The notes beneath the pieces are model-generated. The model made no database searches and had not been told where the DNA came from. It was given only the letters and a program-made list of their open reading frames with translations. This document shows, one piece after another, positions 1 to 10,289 of a stretch of 35,721 nucleotides of DNA (the first letter of the stretch is position 1; every line of letters begins with the position of its first letter). Origin of the DNA: Sperchopsis tessellata (Eukaryota > Arthropoda > Insecta > Coleoptera > Hydrophilidae); assembly GCA_033557685.1 (NCBI GenBank), contig JAWQRN010000159.1:1-35721 (forward strand). Reading direction: 5' to 3'. The position numbers and the translations under genes are program-made.

Positions 1-459
1 GCTTCATAATAAGAAATATTATTAAATGCCATTAATTCTTTTATAATTTTTTGCCTTTTATATTCTGGGCAGTTTCGTTTTGTTGACCATTGGATAACAT
101 TAGAACATTCCTCATCTTCATAATCGTTGACACACACACCACATCTTTCCTTTTCTTTACATTCATTTGAAACATGTCCAAATCGATAGCACTTCGTACA
201 AATAATTACAAGTGGAATGTACAAGACGATCAATTCTTTGATGTTATCTTTATTTTCCACTCTTTTGTTAAATCCTTTGATGTTATCTTTATTTACCACT
301 CTTTTGTTAAATCTTTTTATTGCTAATATTTTTAAACTTGAATCCAAGTTTTCCATTATCTCACTTTCCAGAAGAAGTTCATCCATTCCTCTTATTACAG
401 CTTCGCACGTCACGAGATGTTTTGGAATAAATGCTTCCAACTTATTTTCATCAAGAATG
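1..459 (-). mobile_element. Non-LTR retrotransposon gag (ORF1) fragment, open frame, runs off left edge
   Basis: Read on the minus strand, the whole stretch is one open frame without stops. It contains AFIPKHLVTCEAVIRG, then FNKRV, then a CCHC-type knuckle (CYRFGHVSNEC), a second Cys cluster (CGVC...EEC), and the tail NCPEYKRQKIIKELMA with NISYYEA at the window edge. This order (RNA-binding-like fold, zinc knuckles, basic tail ending in NISY.EA) is that of ORF1/gag of jockey/R1-type non-LTR elements, which package the element RNA. The upstream (N-terminal) part is missing: at 460 the frame meets the terminal repeat of THAP element copy A. The gag contains a 13-codon in-frame duplication. The family call is by motif memory; the exact clade is unsure. 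Confidence 0.7.
236..313 (-). repeat. 39-bp tandem duplication (2 copies) inside gag
   Basis: 236-274 and 275-313 are the same 39 bp with a single mismatch. Because 39 is a multiple of three, the gag frame stays open and gains 13 residues: FNKRVVNKDNIKG is followed by FNKRVENKDNIKE. Confidence 0.9.
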
Positions 460-530
460 TGGAGATTAAAAGTAACCTAGGGGCGCTAGCATCGAATCCA
501 AAATGGTAGTCAGATGGTGGATAGATTGCA

Positions 531-812
531 TTGTTTACATTGGGTGATACGTGTTTATACTGTGATAAAGTGCTTAAATTTAATTCATTTCCCATAATGT
601 CTGAGCCAGCGTTTGATATTACGGATTATGTGGGTGATTTCAAGAGACCATTTCTTTAGGGATCGGAAATTATCAAGGCAAATCATCTGATCGAATGTGG
701 CGTGTTAGCAAGAACGGACGCCGATATCCAAATCTTTTCATTGTGTCTGCAAACATCGCATTTGGATCAGATACCTCATGAAATAAATGATGAATTATTC
801 TCCAGCAGTTAG
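531..812 (+). pseudogene. ORF relic convergent to the THAP ORF (copy A), one in-frame stop
   Basis: 94 codons can be read in one frame with a single internal TAG at 657-659, where copy B has GTG. Visible segments are CLYCDKVLKFNSFP, a DITDYVGDFKRPF block, ANHLIECGVLA and FSLCLQTSHLDQIPHEI before the stop. Copy B keeps the same protein with a 12-bp in-frame deletion and a one-base frameshift. The '.LCLQTS....PHEI' pattern reminds me of the N-terminal part of uncharacterised insect proteins that go on to a SWIM zinc finger. That link is from memory and unverified, and no SWIM motif is present here. Function unknown. Confidence 0.5.
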
Positions 813-927
813 CATTCTCTTAGATTCACCTCCTGTAAAGATACTGACTTAAAAATTATCTAGGTAGGTACTAGTCACATCAATAAATGATTTCCTATAT
901 ATAAATCAAAAGTTGTTATAGGTTATG

Positions 928-1173
928 TTACAAATATGTACAGATTTCTTGACTAATTATATGCCTAGTGTAAATACAGTACAGAAATTGAATAATAAAC
1001 TTATCAAAATAGAAAAAATCGTCAGGTGTGAAATGTTCTCCACACACGAGCATTGTTTTTGATACTTTTTTCCCAATTTTCAAAACATGTAACCATACTT
1101 TTCGTCTGGCTTTGTCCTTGTGAAATATATGGAAAGAAAATCCACTGGTTGCTTTACTGTCACACTGAGGCAC
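928..1173 (-). pseudogene. THAP-type C2CH zinc-finger ORF (copy A)
   Basis: The protein begins MPQCDSKATSGFSFHIFHKD, continues with RRKVWLHVLKI (the conserved Trp of THAP domains), then VCGEHFTPDDFF. The second ligand pair C-x2-H (CGEH) and the preceding Cys fit the THAP signature C-x(2,4)-C ... C-x2-H, a DNA-binding finger found in P-element-type transposases and host THAP proteins. In copy A the first Cys lies in another frame (TGTTCTGTGCCTCAG region), so the domain is broken at its N-terminus. Copy B keeps that Cys (CSVPQC). The ORF reads inward from the right end of the element, as expected for its 5' exon. After the domain the frame runs into non-domain sequence without a transposase core. 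Confidence 0.7.
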
Positions 1174-1356
1174 AGAACATTATTTATTTCCCTTCCTTGC
1201 TACGTTTTTAAGTTCCACATGAACTATTGCTTGCTTTTCTGTCGTCCCGTCCAATGCGAAATGCACGCTAACCAGATCTAACAATTGAAACCTATCCACC
1301 ATCTGAGGGTTGCACTGCTGCTCACCAGAGGTCAGCCACTTTGATTTTAATCGGCA

Positions 1357-2715
1357 ATTACTGGGGCACGTTTTGTTACAACCTTCCTCTCAGAGTATCC
1401 AACACCGAATCCAGATATAGGTTATGTCAAATTTTTGCTAACAATTCATTACTTTACGTCTAATGCCATACTAATTAATTACAAATTGATTAATATACTT
1501 ACAATTGTGATGACAAATCCATTATTATTGTTATATGATATTAAATACAACGGTGCAATACGTCATATAAGTAGCAATGTAAATAGAACGAAGTTAGCTA
1601 CACTATAAGTAACCCACTATACTAAGGAACGTATGGAGATGGGTACAGAATCGCTCTTACCATAACTCTATAAATAAATATTTATGGTGTAATAAAAGCT
1701 ATGGAGTTATAGAGATATATTGATTTGTACATAATAGGGGCATTAATTGTCATAACCATATTAGCAGAAAAGGTATCTATGTGTGGATATGATAGAGTTG
1801 TGATTAAACCTGCAGTACCACAACTTCGTTGAAAATCTCCTACAAGATAGATGATTTAATAACCTAGCACTGACTTAAAATAAAACAAATTGATTATTGT
1901 ACCCACCCTCATCACTTTCAAAGGGAATCATAATCTCTAAATAATAATAATTAAATATTTTTTGGAGCGATCCGCATTTGTAACACGATAAACAATAAAA
2001 TACAAAAGGACGTGATCGGTAATAATGGTAAGAAGTGTCACAAGAAAGATTCCTTTTTTATGGTATTGTAACGACCACTATTTTTTGTTCCGCGGTAACG
2101 GTCTTCAGGTTCTAGGGGTCGTGGATCTGAACTCGGCTGAATAGTAGTTTATGTGATTTGTAGAAAACCTAAGCAGTCAACGTTTTGTTTACGATTACGA
2201 GAGAGAATAATTTATATTCTATTTTTCTAAAAACCTACTTATTTCCCATTTGATTGTTTCAGAAACTTTGAAACGTATTTATCTGGCGCTAATAGATAAA
2301 TACTCAAAAGAAACTAGAAAAATATAGACTGCTAAAATCAGAGCTTTTTTTCGGGAGACTTCTCTTTTCTGTCGAATTTATAGAAACTATATACGGCCGA
2401 ATACAAGAGGTTTTGCAACTATAATGTTTGATATAATCATTACCATTAAATAAGGATGCTTATCCAATAGTACAACATAACTCGATAAATATAAGTTGCT
2501 TTCCTTTGATACAATTTTACTTTGAAATAAATAATCTCGATTCTTAGATATACAAATTCACTAACAGATAACTTTTAAATACGCGCCGTGCGAATCAAAA
2601 TTGTACACGTAAACTGAAGGTCATTCAGTGCAGTGAAGTCACAGCTTCTTTATTGCATCCAACATCACATCTGTTTTCCGCTCCTCAGGTTTACAAGTTG
2701 CCGAAAATTAGAACA
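1357..2715. other. Intergenic, no gene recognised; SELENOM upstream region
   Basis: AT-rich sequence without a supported coding region. It should hold the SELENOM promoter. A TCAGTG initiator-like motif lies near 2623, about 90 bp before the start codon, with only a weak TATA-like stretch (ttttaaata) around 2573. Nothing else stands out. Confidence 0.5.
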
Positions 2716-2823
2716 ATGAAAGCAAGATTTGTGGTTTTCTTGGCATATTTGGCTGTAATTGCTCACGTAGTTGTTGGAGAAGAAAGAGAAATTGACGAAG
2801 AGATCGTCAGGGCCGTAATTGAG
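2716..2823 (+). CDS. SELENOM: SELENOM exon 1 (signal peptide)
   Basis: 36 codons from ATG to GAG with the donor gtaatc. It encodes a hydrophobic signal peptide ending near VVVG-EE, then an acidic stretch up to RAVIE. An upstream in-frame ATG at 2653 would hide the signal peptide behind 21 polar residues and is less likely. Confidence 0.85.
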
Positions 2824-3981
2824 GTAATCTTATAATAATGTATTACACTATCTGGTAAAGCTTTACACCCCTTTTTTGATAATTTTATTTTCAATCAACT
2901 CATGTTTACATTTACCAACAATTCAAAGCACTAGCTATGTACCTACTGTTACAAAGAGGATACTATTAGAGAACAATATTTAGAATTTATTTGCCAAGTT
3001 TCTTAAACATCCGCTCATTCACACTTTTAGAAACTTTGACATTACACAGATTAGGGTTTTTCAACATTCATTGCTTCATCTGCATTGAGGTTATTTAAAG
3101 TTGTTTCAATTATCTACTTCATACAGAACCAGTAAGTTTCTTCGTAACCAAAATAATGTCGACTTTGACTGTGTTAAACCACTACTTCTAGAAACAGCGT
3201 GTACTGGGGCAGTGGTTTATGTTGAGCCCCTTGAAGCAGTTGTTCTTAGTGGACACCCTAATTCTGATTTAGCATTAAATTTGTATTCATTAACTTTGAC
3301 AATCTTCTATGGTTGAAGTATAATTGGTTTGATAAGAACACTTTTGTATCTTTAAATGACATATTTGACTCTGGTAGATATGATAATTTTTCAAGGGTCT
3401 ACTCATAAATTTTACTATCAAATTGTCTGTTTCAAGTTTAGTTTATTGACATTAAGAGTACATCATCCATAGTCTAGCTATATTCACTTGCAAAACCGAA
3501 TAAATGTACATTTTTTGGGGAAATTCACATTCTTTGTCATTTTGACTCTTAAATTCCCGTTGTAATCATTATATTGTGCCTAATATTTTAGGATATGTAT
3601 TCACTCTTAGTACTTAAGACAACTTCCTCTTTGTTTCAACCCGTATTATCACTTTGCATTCACCCAAGGTCTTTTTAAGAACAATAGAATCTACTGACTC
3701 AAGACGTAAAAAAAATTGACTTTTAATTATTTTAGAGCTGCCCAGGGTGTTCATTAAACCGGCTTACAGAAGTAAGATCCTTCATTTACGATGATGTTCC
3801 TAAATATGATGAAGTCGAGTTCAAAAAAATCCATGGTCACAAACCTGAACTGGTGCTTCTGAATGCTGGAGAGGAAGAAGTAGAAAGGATTCCTCTTAGT
3901 GACCTTACCAGAGGACAATGCAATGAACTTCTGAATAAATATGGTTTCAAACTTAAACTTAATACAAAATTAGAATTATAA
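2716..3981 (+). CDS. SELENOM: Selenoprotein M homologue with Cys replacing Sec (join 2716-2823, 3736-3981)
   Basis: Thioredoxin-fold ER protein of the SELENOM/SEP15 family, thought to act in redox control of protein folding. Exon 1 encodes a signal peptide (MKARFVVFLAYLAVIAHVVVG, 21 residues) and an acidic linker. Exon 2 opens with the redox motif SCPGC (Cys, Cys), followed by LNRLTEV, a mid-domain PELVLL and the very conserved VERIPLSDLTR. Vertebrate SELENOM has C-G-G-U at the motif; here the last position is TGT (3748-3750), so no SECIS element is needed. Donor GAG|gtaatc and acceptor ttttag|agc join in phase 0. The product is 117 aa, short of the human protein because the acidic C-terminal tail is absent. 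It ends KLEL, which may serve as an ER retrieval signal. Poly(A) signal AATAAA at 4163-4168. The start codon is the one directly before the signal peptide. Confidence 0.88.
3736..3981 (+). CDS. SELENOM: SELENOM exon 2 (redox motif and thioredoxin-like domain)
   Basis: Begins after tattttag with AGC TGC CCA GGG TGT (SCPGC) and reads 81 codons to TAA at 3979. The downstream conserved block VERIPLSDLTR and the length match the family domain. Confidence 0.9.
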   Translation, partial: SCPGCSLNRLTEVRSFIYDDVPKYDEVEFKKIHGHKPELVLLNAGEEEVERIPLSDLTRGQCNELLNKYGFKLKLNTKLEL

Positions 3982-6900
3982 TTGGGAGATAGTTCATTAA
4001 TGCACTAGTTTTTGAAATTTCAGGACCTGGTATACTGAATTATTTTACTTTTTTTTCTATTCAAATGATTTTTAATTACTAGTATTAAGATTCTAAAACA
4101 GAATTAGAATTCAGTAGAAGTTAATTAGTTTTGAATAAAATCAATGTGATATATAACTATTAAATAAAGCTACGTTTGGAGTTTTTCCAAAGCAACTTTT
4201 TTGACCATAAAGACAGTTGATTTTACATTAATTTTTACGCTTTGGATTGACATAGTGAATACTCCTTCTAGTCAACAAAAAATACTATTGGCAATCACAT
4301 ATTTTCAATATTGTCAGTATATGATAAATGGCAGGTTGGCATTTCTAGTATATTATTATGTGATTTGTATTTTGAATATGTGATGTACTTTTACAAATAA
4401 ATAGTGTCCATAACGGTTTTTGTATACAACAATCAAAATGTATTTATTATTTTATATCCTAAGTACCTTTTTTTAAACTATTTGATTAACATAACTTGTA
4501 ACCAATGCAAAAGATTATGGTTCTTTCAACATGCCTGTCTTTCTTTCTCTAATTTTCTGCAAAATTTAAATAGACTAGTAACTCAGGCGTTCCATAATCT
4601 TTACTCTACATTGACGATGTGGATGTAGTGTAAATTTTTAAGTGATTCCAAGCTGCAATTGATAAGCCATTTATGGTAATGCCAACATTGTGGGATTAAG
4701 AAATCTGTGAACATGGTAAATGATGATTACAGTGCAATCCATGCATTTAGAAGCAAAAAAAGCGTTGTTTAGAATTGCGATGATTTTTAGTAATAATGGA
4801 GATTTGGTCACGGAAATAAATGTTGTTGATATGTTCAATCATAGGGTTTTAAATATTGATAATTGTTAAAATGGCTATGGTACTTTACCCATTAGGCGAA
4901 TGCTTAGAATCGTTTTATAACTGTATGAGGTACAGAAAGTAAATGATGATGTTTCCATTAAGTGACGTTGATTAACATTCTTTATTTTGAAAATAATCTG
5001 AACTGAAGCATCCCAAATTATAAAGTTATAAAGGATACCTAAACACTGCTTTTAAAAATGATAGTAACGTATTTTTAGTTAACTATCATCCGATGTCTCC
5101 TCAGGATGGATTCTCAAATATAAGAGTGAAATGTTTGGCCTTGCCTCTTCTTTCCATTTCATATATGTAACTTTATTCGACATTTGCCAGGTTATTTAAT
5201 TTCGTATATGTGTGATGAAATGTTATCGACTGTACACTTATTTAAAACTACTCTCCTTGTACTTTGTTGGCAATGTAATTATCTTAAAAAGCAACAATGA
5301 GAATGTTTAAACCGTTTTTTAATATCTATAAAAATAACTGAGCGAACACTCTTCATAAAGCGGAATGTATAAATTTCCTTCTGTCGCTCAGAAATGGTAA
5401 TAGATACTTGATTTCTTTTTTGACCATATTATTTTACCCAAAATATTAGATTATAAATTATTTAATACTATCAAAAATGAAACACTCAGTAGTTTTGGAA
5501 CTCTAGAAAAAACATTTAATATAGAATAAGTATTTATTATAGTATTATTAGTTTTTAAAATATTTGTTACAAGAATATTTTTCTCCCGTACTCCAAAAAT
5601 AGTTGGTTCACTTAATTATGTACTATTTAATGTTCATTAACCCTTCAAATTTTGATCAAGTGTCTTAATTTTCATTGTTGCCTCATGCTTTTTTAATACA
5701 TGTGTATCTTTTGTTTTGAGATTTTTATTCATTACTACATCTAGTTATTATGTGGATGATGTTGGGTATGGTTGTATTTTATTTTCGATGGAGCTATAGA
5801 TATATATATAATCAAAAATATACCCTTATACCTTTCGGTGTCTGTTTCGGTCTATAGATATATGATCTGTAAATGCATTTAGTGGCTCTGTAAATAAATT
5901 GAAGAAATGTTATCGCTTACATTTATTTTCAATAGCTGCAGAAGTGTGCATGGAGACTTCTAATCTCGTGTGATGTATTATGGAAGTAATAGTAATGGTA
6001 AATTTGTGTTGAATGGATGAATTTGAATGATTTAAACACACTACAATTAATCATAGAGTTTGTGCAGTATGCATTTATTAGTAAACACGAATATAATTAT
6101 TTTGCATACTTGAAAGTAAAACTAATAAAAAGTCAAATGTATTTGAGCTTTTATAAATGCGGTCAAAAATACAACGGGTTTTATACAATGAGGTCAAAAA
6201 TATATCGACCCTCAAGAAGAGAAAGTCTCTAACTTGAGGTCGAAGTTACCCCAAGTGCACCCTATTGTTTTTTTCACAGAAGGCTCAATCTTTTTCAGGT
6301 ATACATGAAGTTTGCAGTGATCATTTGTTTAAAATCGTAGCAACATTTAGGCAACAATACACATCTGGTTGACATAAACATGCCGCCGCCTATGTGTTTC
6401 CTTTAGAACAGCAGAAAAGAAGTGAAAGAGAATTGATAACTGAAATTAAAATTAATAAGGTGTACGAGGCATTATTAAAAATAAAACTAACAGTTAAAGG
6501 AAGAGCGACAGATCATCTTCCTGTCAAACCATTCAAATGAGTTTTTAGAATATGGTTGTCTGGGAGTACAACTCAATGGATATAAGCTGAGGTATAAGGT
6601 TCAAAGGCTTATAGATTAACATGCACTGTCAGAAAAAGTATTTCAAAACCATTTATTACAGTTGAAAGCAACTCTTTCAGAATAATTTTGTGAATACCGA
6701 AGGAGAGAAAGTTTAAGTAATCACAGAAGACAGGCTAGAAATATTTAAAGGATATAGCCCCGTGAAACGATGTATGTATGTGGAAAATGAAACCAACACA
6801 TTGCTCATAGAACCCACCTTTATTTATACATATATACAGTTGACAAGTAATTTTTACAAATATTAAAAACTAAGTTCAGAATATGAACCGTGTTTTATAT

Positions 6901-7032
6901 AATAATAACTAAAAATTAACCAAACAATATATCCTAAAAACTATTTTATAACAAATTTTACAAAATCTTATACATAAACCAGGGATTCGATATCTTGAAC
7001 AAACATAAATTTTATCTAAGAATTTGTTGTGT
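3982..7032. other. Intergenic: SELENOM 3' UTR, then no gene recognised
   Basis: The SELENOM 3' UTR probably ends shortly after 4168. The rest is AT-rich and full of stops. Around 6311-6360 a VCSDHLF string resembles the C-x2-H part of a THAP finger, but nothing else of the domain can be read. A short TA run lies at about 5797-5813. Confidence 0.45.
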
Positions 7033-7174
7033 TAGCTAATTACTAACAAGAGCAGTGCTGATGATGTCTTAATGAATTTCCCTTAATTTTGCGATGCGTA
7101 GTTCATTTCTGTATTTAATATACTAACATGGCCAGTTTGCTCAATATTTGATATATCAAATATTAAAATAACAC
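7033..7174 (+). repeat. Solo half copy of the foldback element at 25065-25588
   Basis: Matches the right arm of the foldback element (gcagtgctgatgatgtctta, then the cgatgcg region, cagtttgctc, and atatttgat...atcaaatatt at the end). It lacks about 35 bp in the middle and the whole left arm. Shows that the element is a dispersed family. Confidence 0.75.
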
Positions 7175-7269
7175 ATAAATTTTACCTTTTAAAATAGCAT
7201 ACATACCAATTCACAGTTATTTACAATTAATCACGTAGCTTACGCATTATGGACCGGTACTGTATTTCA

Positions 7270-7500
7270 ATTTTTAAATAGGAAGTTTGCAGAAGTAAGA
7301 GGTTTAAAGAAATGGACACCAGAAAAAATTAACTGGAACATGAAAGAAATGTCAAAGACAAGGTGGAAAAGAAGAGACGGGAGATGGTTAACACTGAAAG
7401 AGCTGTTGTTTAGGTTGCTTGGCGGAGAGAAAGAGACAGTTAAGCATTTGTTGGAGAATTACCTACATACTTAAAAGATTCAAGAAATCAGAAACATGGA
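7270..7500 (+). mobile_element. Fragment of a non-LTR reverse-transcriptase C-terminus
   Basis: One frame reads MKEMSKTRWKRRDGRWLTL, then LLGGEKETVKHLLENY and a stop. The 'GxEKETVxHLL' string is typical of the Cys/His region after the reverse transcriptase of R1-like elements, where it follows C-x2-C; both Cys residues are lost here. No more of the element can be followed. Confidence 0.4.
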
Positions 7501-10083
7501 AATAGTGTTGGAAGAACACTATTTCTATTTTATTTTAAAATTTCTAATATTCAATTTATAACTATAAATATTTAAGAAATAAATTTATACATAAAATACA
7601 ACCAGTCTACTACATTTAAATATACTATAATCCTTACTACACACAGAAAGTTGTTACACATTGCATCCTCTTATAATTACATTTAAAGCTAGAATAAAAC
7701 TTACACACCTTTGTATGTTTTTTTTGTGTATTAAAGCTTATCTTAAAAAAAAAGAAGCTTTCAGTTCGTTCATGAAAAGATATGGATAGCAATAAGCATC
7801 AGTAATTATGTTTATCCTAATTCATTTCAAGTAGCTTATCTTGAAGAAACCAAAGTTGTTGCGAAATATTGAGAAAATGTTGTACAATATACCTACACAT
7901 GATCAAGGGCGTTCTGTCAGTTTTGTCCGCACATTTTATCATGAAGTTAATAATTATTACATAAAATAAAACTTACATGAATGTTCTTTTGGAAATTTTA
8001 ATAATCTAAAAAACATTTAATAATAATCAATTTTCTGGGCTGCAGTAATATACCATCCAGAATAGAAATGTAAAAATTTGTATCTCTTTTGCTAAAATGT
8101 CATAACTGCATATTTTCTCTCTGAACTGTTCACATTTTGAATTTCTATATTAGTATTTATCAAAATACAAAACAATTTTAGCCTTTTACCCTATAGATTG
8201 TTAATAATGATCTTTGCTGTAAATTTATATACTCACAATTATCATATTTTTCATACAAACACATAAATAATTTGTTTTTAATTTGTTAAAAAGGTGGCAC
8301 ATCTCACTAATAAAATTTAAATTGTCTTCCTATTTCTAACTAAATATCAAAGTGTTTGGAAATTCAATAAAATTACCTAGGGGATTAATACTCATCACGA
8401 GAATCAGATTGGTGCAAGAAATATTAAATTTGGACTATTTTGCAAATGTTCAAGTAAAATTGGTGGAAATCTATTGAAAAACTGACGTGTTTGAGAGTTA
8501 TTTAAGATTACTCAAGAGGATAATATTTATCATAAGGAACAGATTGATTCAACTGGTTAAAATCTGTTATTTCCTGAAACTAATTTACAACTTTAATGTG
8601 TAATTTAAAAACTTAAGTATTGATAAATCTATTTATTTAATTATTATTCAGTTAAAATAGGCATTTCACTTTTGATAGATGGATAATGAATACCTTTTTT
8701 CACAAAGATATTAATTCAAGATAAATGTATAGTAGGTTGAAATACAAAATAATAAACACTTAACTTGTGTCGTAACTTATTTTACTCATTAAATTTAAGC
8801 TAAAATTCAAGGTGTAAGCTTACCAGAATGTTTATTCTAATGTGCATTTCAGTTACAAAAGTTCTGAGTGGTAATAATAGTTCTTGGGCGCAAAACAGAA
8901 AACTTTAACAAGGAATATTGGGACAGATACCACCAAATTATAAACAAAAATGATGAAGTTAAAACAGCCTAGTTAACTCATTTTATATTATAGATAATAA
9001 AAACCATCACTGCACTTCAATATAGATTTTATTTGATAAGAATTGACTTTTGTCATAAATTTCTTGAAGATTAGGTCTATTTATCGTTGCTATAGTACTT
9101 AAACAGGTATATCCCAATACAGAACAGGAGTGATAATAGACTGACAAAAATGTATTTTTAAACATATAGGTTTTTCAATTTACTGTATTTCTTTTGGATC
9201 ATAACACAAATAGTTTTACTTCCAAAAAGTTATAGATACATATAATTATCATAACTTTCCAATTTCATACCTTTGAAGTCAGCTTTAGAATTTATAGAGC
9301 AAACAACAATTTTAATAAAAACAGTACTATTAACAAAACAAAGAAAGTATTTTAAAAATTCCGAACTCATGTATGATAATCACTGATGAAAGTTTGCCAA
9401 GATAGCGATTTTCAATAAAAAAAAAAAAAAAAGAAAATACACAAGTAAAGCACCACCGTTTCCCAATATAAAATAAAACTACAAATTTAAATTGGACAAT
9501 TTGATTGACAAACTTCCAATATTTTATATAAAAAAGTTAAGTTCACTAATAAATTTACAACTAATTATTTATTTTGAACTAACTTGCACCCATGTATTGA
9601 ATCATTTATAAAGAAATAATTGTTATTTTTAAATTTACAAGAAGAATTTCAGTAGAAAATAAATTGAATTTATCGTGACTTTTTGAAGATCGCACCGTAG
9701 GTATTTTGAAATATATGCATCTTTTATAAATAAAATCTTCAGTATATCCGTTGCATTAATTCTTAAGAATATTTATATTTCTAACAATAAAACATTATTT
9801 TTAATAAACTATGAATGATTAACAATATACACAATAGATTCTTAAATACACTTAATTTTTTTCAGATTTAAAAAACTGAAATTATACTTAAAATGGCCGA
9901 CACTTTACCTAGACCAAATGCTTTATTATGATAACCATATACATTTTGACAAAAAAAGATATTTCCTTCCACCGTAAAGTTATTTTACAAAGTTATAGTT
10001 ATGTTTATATTTGTTACTTGTACATTTATATATATATATAATTTTCAATTTGATTGGACACAAGAGCTGGTACACCACTGTTA
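7501..10083. other. AT-rich, no gene recognised; probable RNF185 3' UTR at its right end
   Basis: Apart from the direct repeat noted separately, I see no coding region. RNF185 is transcribed leftwards into this stretch. TTTATT at 9922-9927 gives a minus-strand AATAAA about 160 nt past the RNF185 stop, a plausible poly(A) signal. A run of 16 A lies at 9417-9432. Confidence 0.45.
8352..8552. repeat. Diverged direct repeat, two units of about 66 bp, 135 bp apart
   Basis: 8352-8417 and 8487-8552 align along their length (gtgtttg..., then gggattaatactcatcacgag against aggataatatttatcataag, then cagattg). Roughly two thirds of positions agree by eye. Origin unknown. Confidence 0.4.
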
Positions 10084-10289
10084 TTACGCAAGCATTAGCC
10101 ATGCCACAAATAATATCGCAAGCCAAAGGAAAACTTTGGACAGAAACTGTTCTTCCATATGTTGTTGCGTACCTCTAGGAGCTGCACTCGGCCTAGGTTC
10201 TCCAAAATTGAAAGTCGATGTGAAAAATCCGAAAGGAAATGCTCCTATACCAAATGACATGTGAAAACCATTGTCTCCAAAACCAAAAC
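10084..10289 (-). CDS. RNF185: RNF185 exon 3 (Gly/Phe segment and C-terminal anchor)
   Basis: Acceptor attttttag joins in phase 1 to give PGFGFGDNGFHMSFG. The last 17 residues are strongly hydrophobic (KVFLWLAILFVAWLMLA) before TAA at 10086-10084, as expected for the tail anchor. Confidence 0.92.

Larger units (their letters stand above)
460..1356. mobile_element. THAP-domain DNA element, copy A (about 897 bp)
   Basis: The ends are inverted repeats: tggagattaaaag at 460-472 and gattttaatcggca at 1343-1356 (reverse complement tgccgattaaaatc). The same element lies inverted at 34567-35542 (copy B), and the two align from end to end. Subterminal sequence beside the THAP end (aaagtggctgacctctgg) is also shared. 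Inside are two convergent ORFs: a THAP zinc-finger ORF on - and an unnamed ORF on + (531-812). No DDE or other transposase core is visible, so this is a non-autonomous or internally deleted element. The host site on the left is the gag gene at 1-459. The superfamily (P-like, PIF/Harbinger-like or other) cannot be settled from termini this short. Confidence 0.75.

Noticed and set aside
410..595. 61-codon minus-strand frame crossing 460
   Set aside because: It straddles the border between gag and the THAP element and is antisense to the convergent ORF; chance.
1663..1716. Hairpin ctctataa / ttatagag as a structural RNA
   Set aside because: An 8-bp AT-rich stem is expected by chance in this composition.
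3101..3316. 71-codon frame in the SELENOM intron as an extra exon
   Set aside because: SELENOM exons 1 and 2 join in phase without it and the peptide has no family resemblance.
6300..6420. Possible third THAP finger (VCSDHLF string)
   Set aside because: Only the C-x2-H part can be read; no first Cys pair or Trp, and stops follow at once. It could be chance.
10001..10264. 87-codon frame on +
   Set aside because: Antisense of RNF185 exon 3.
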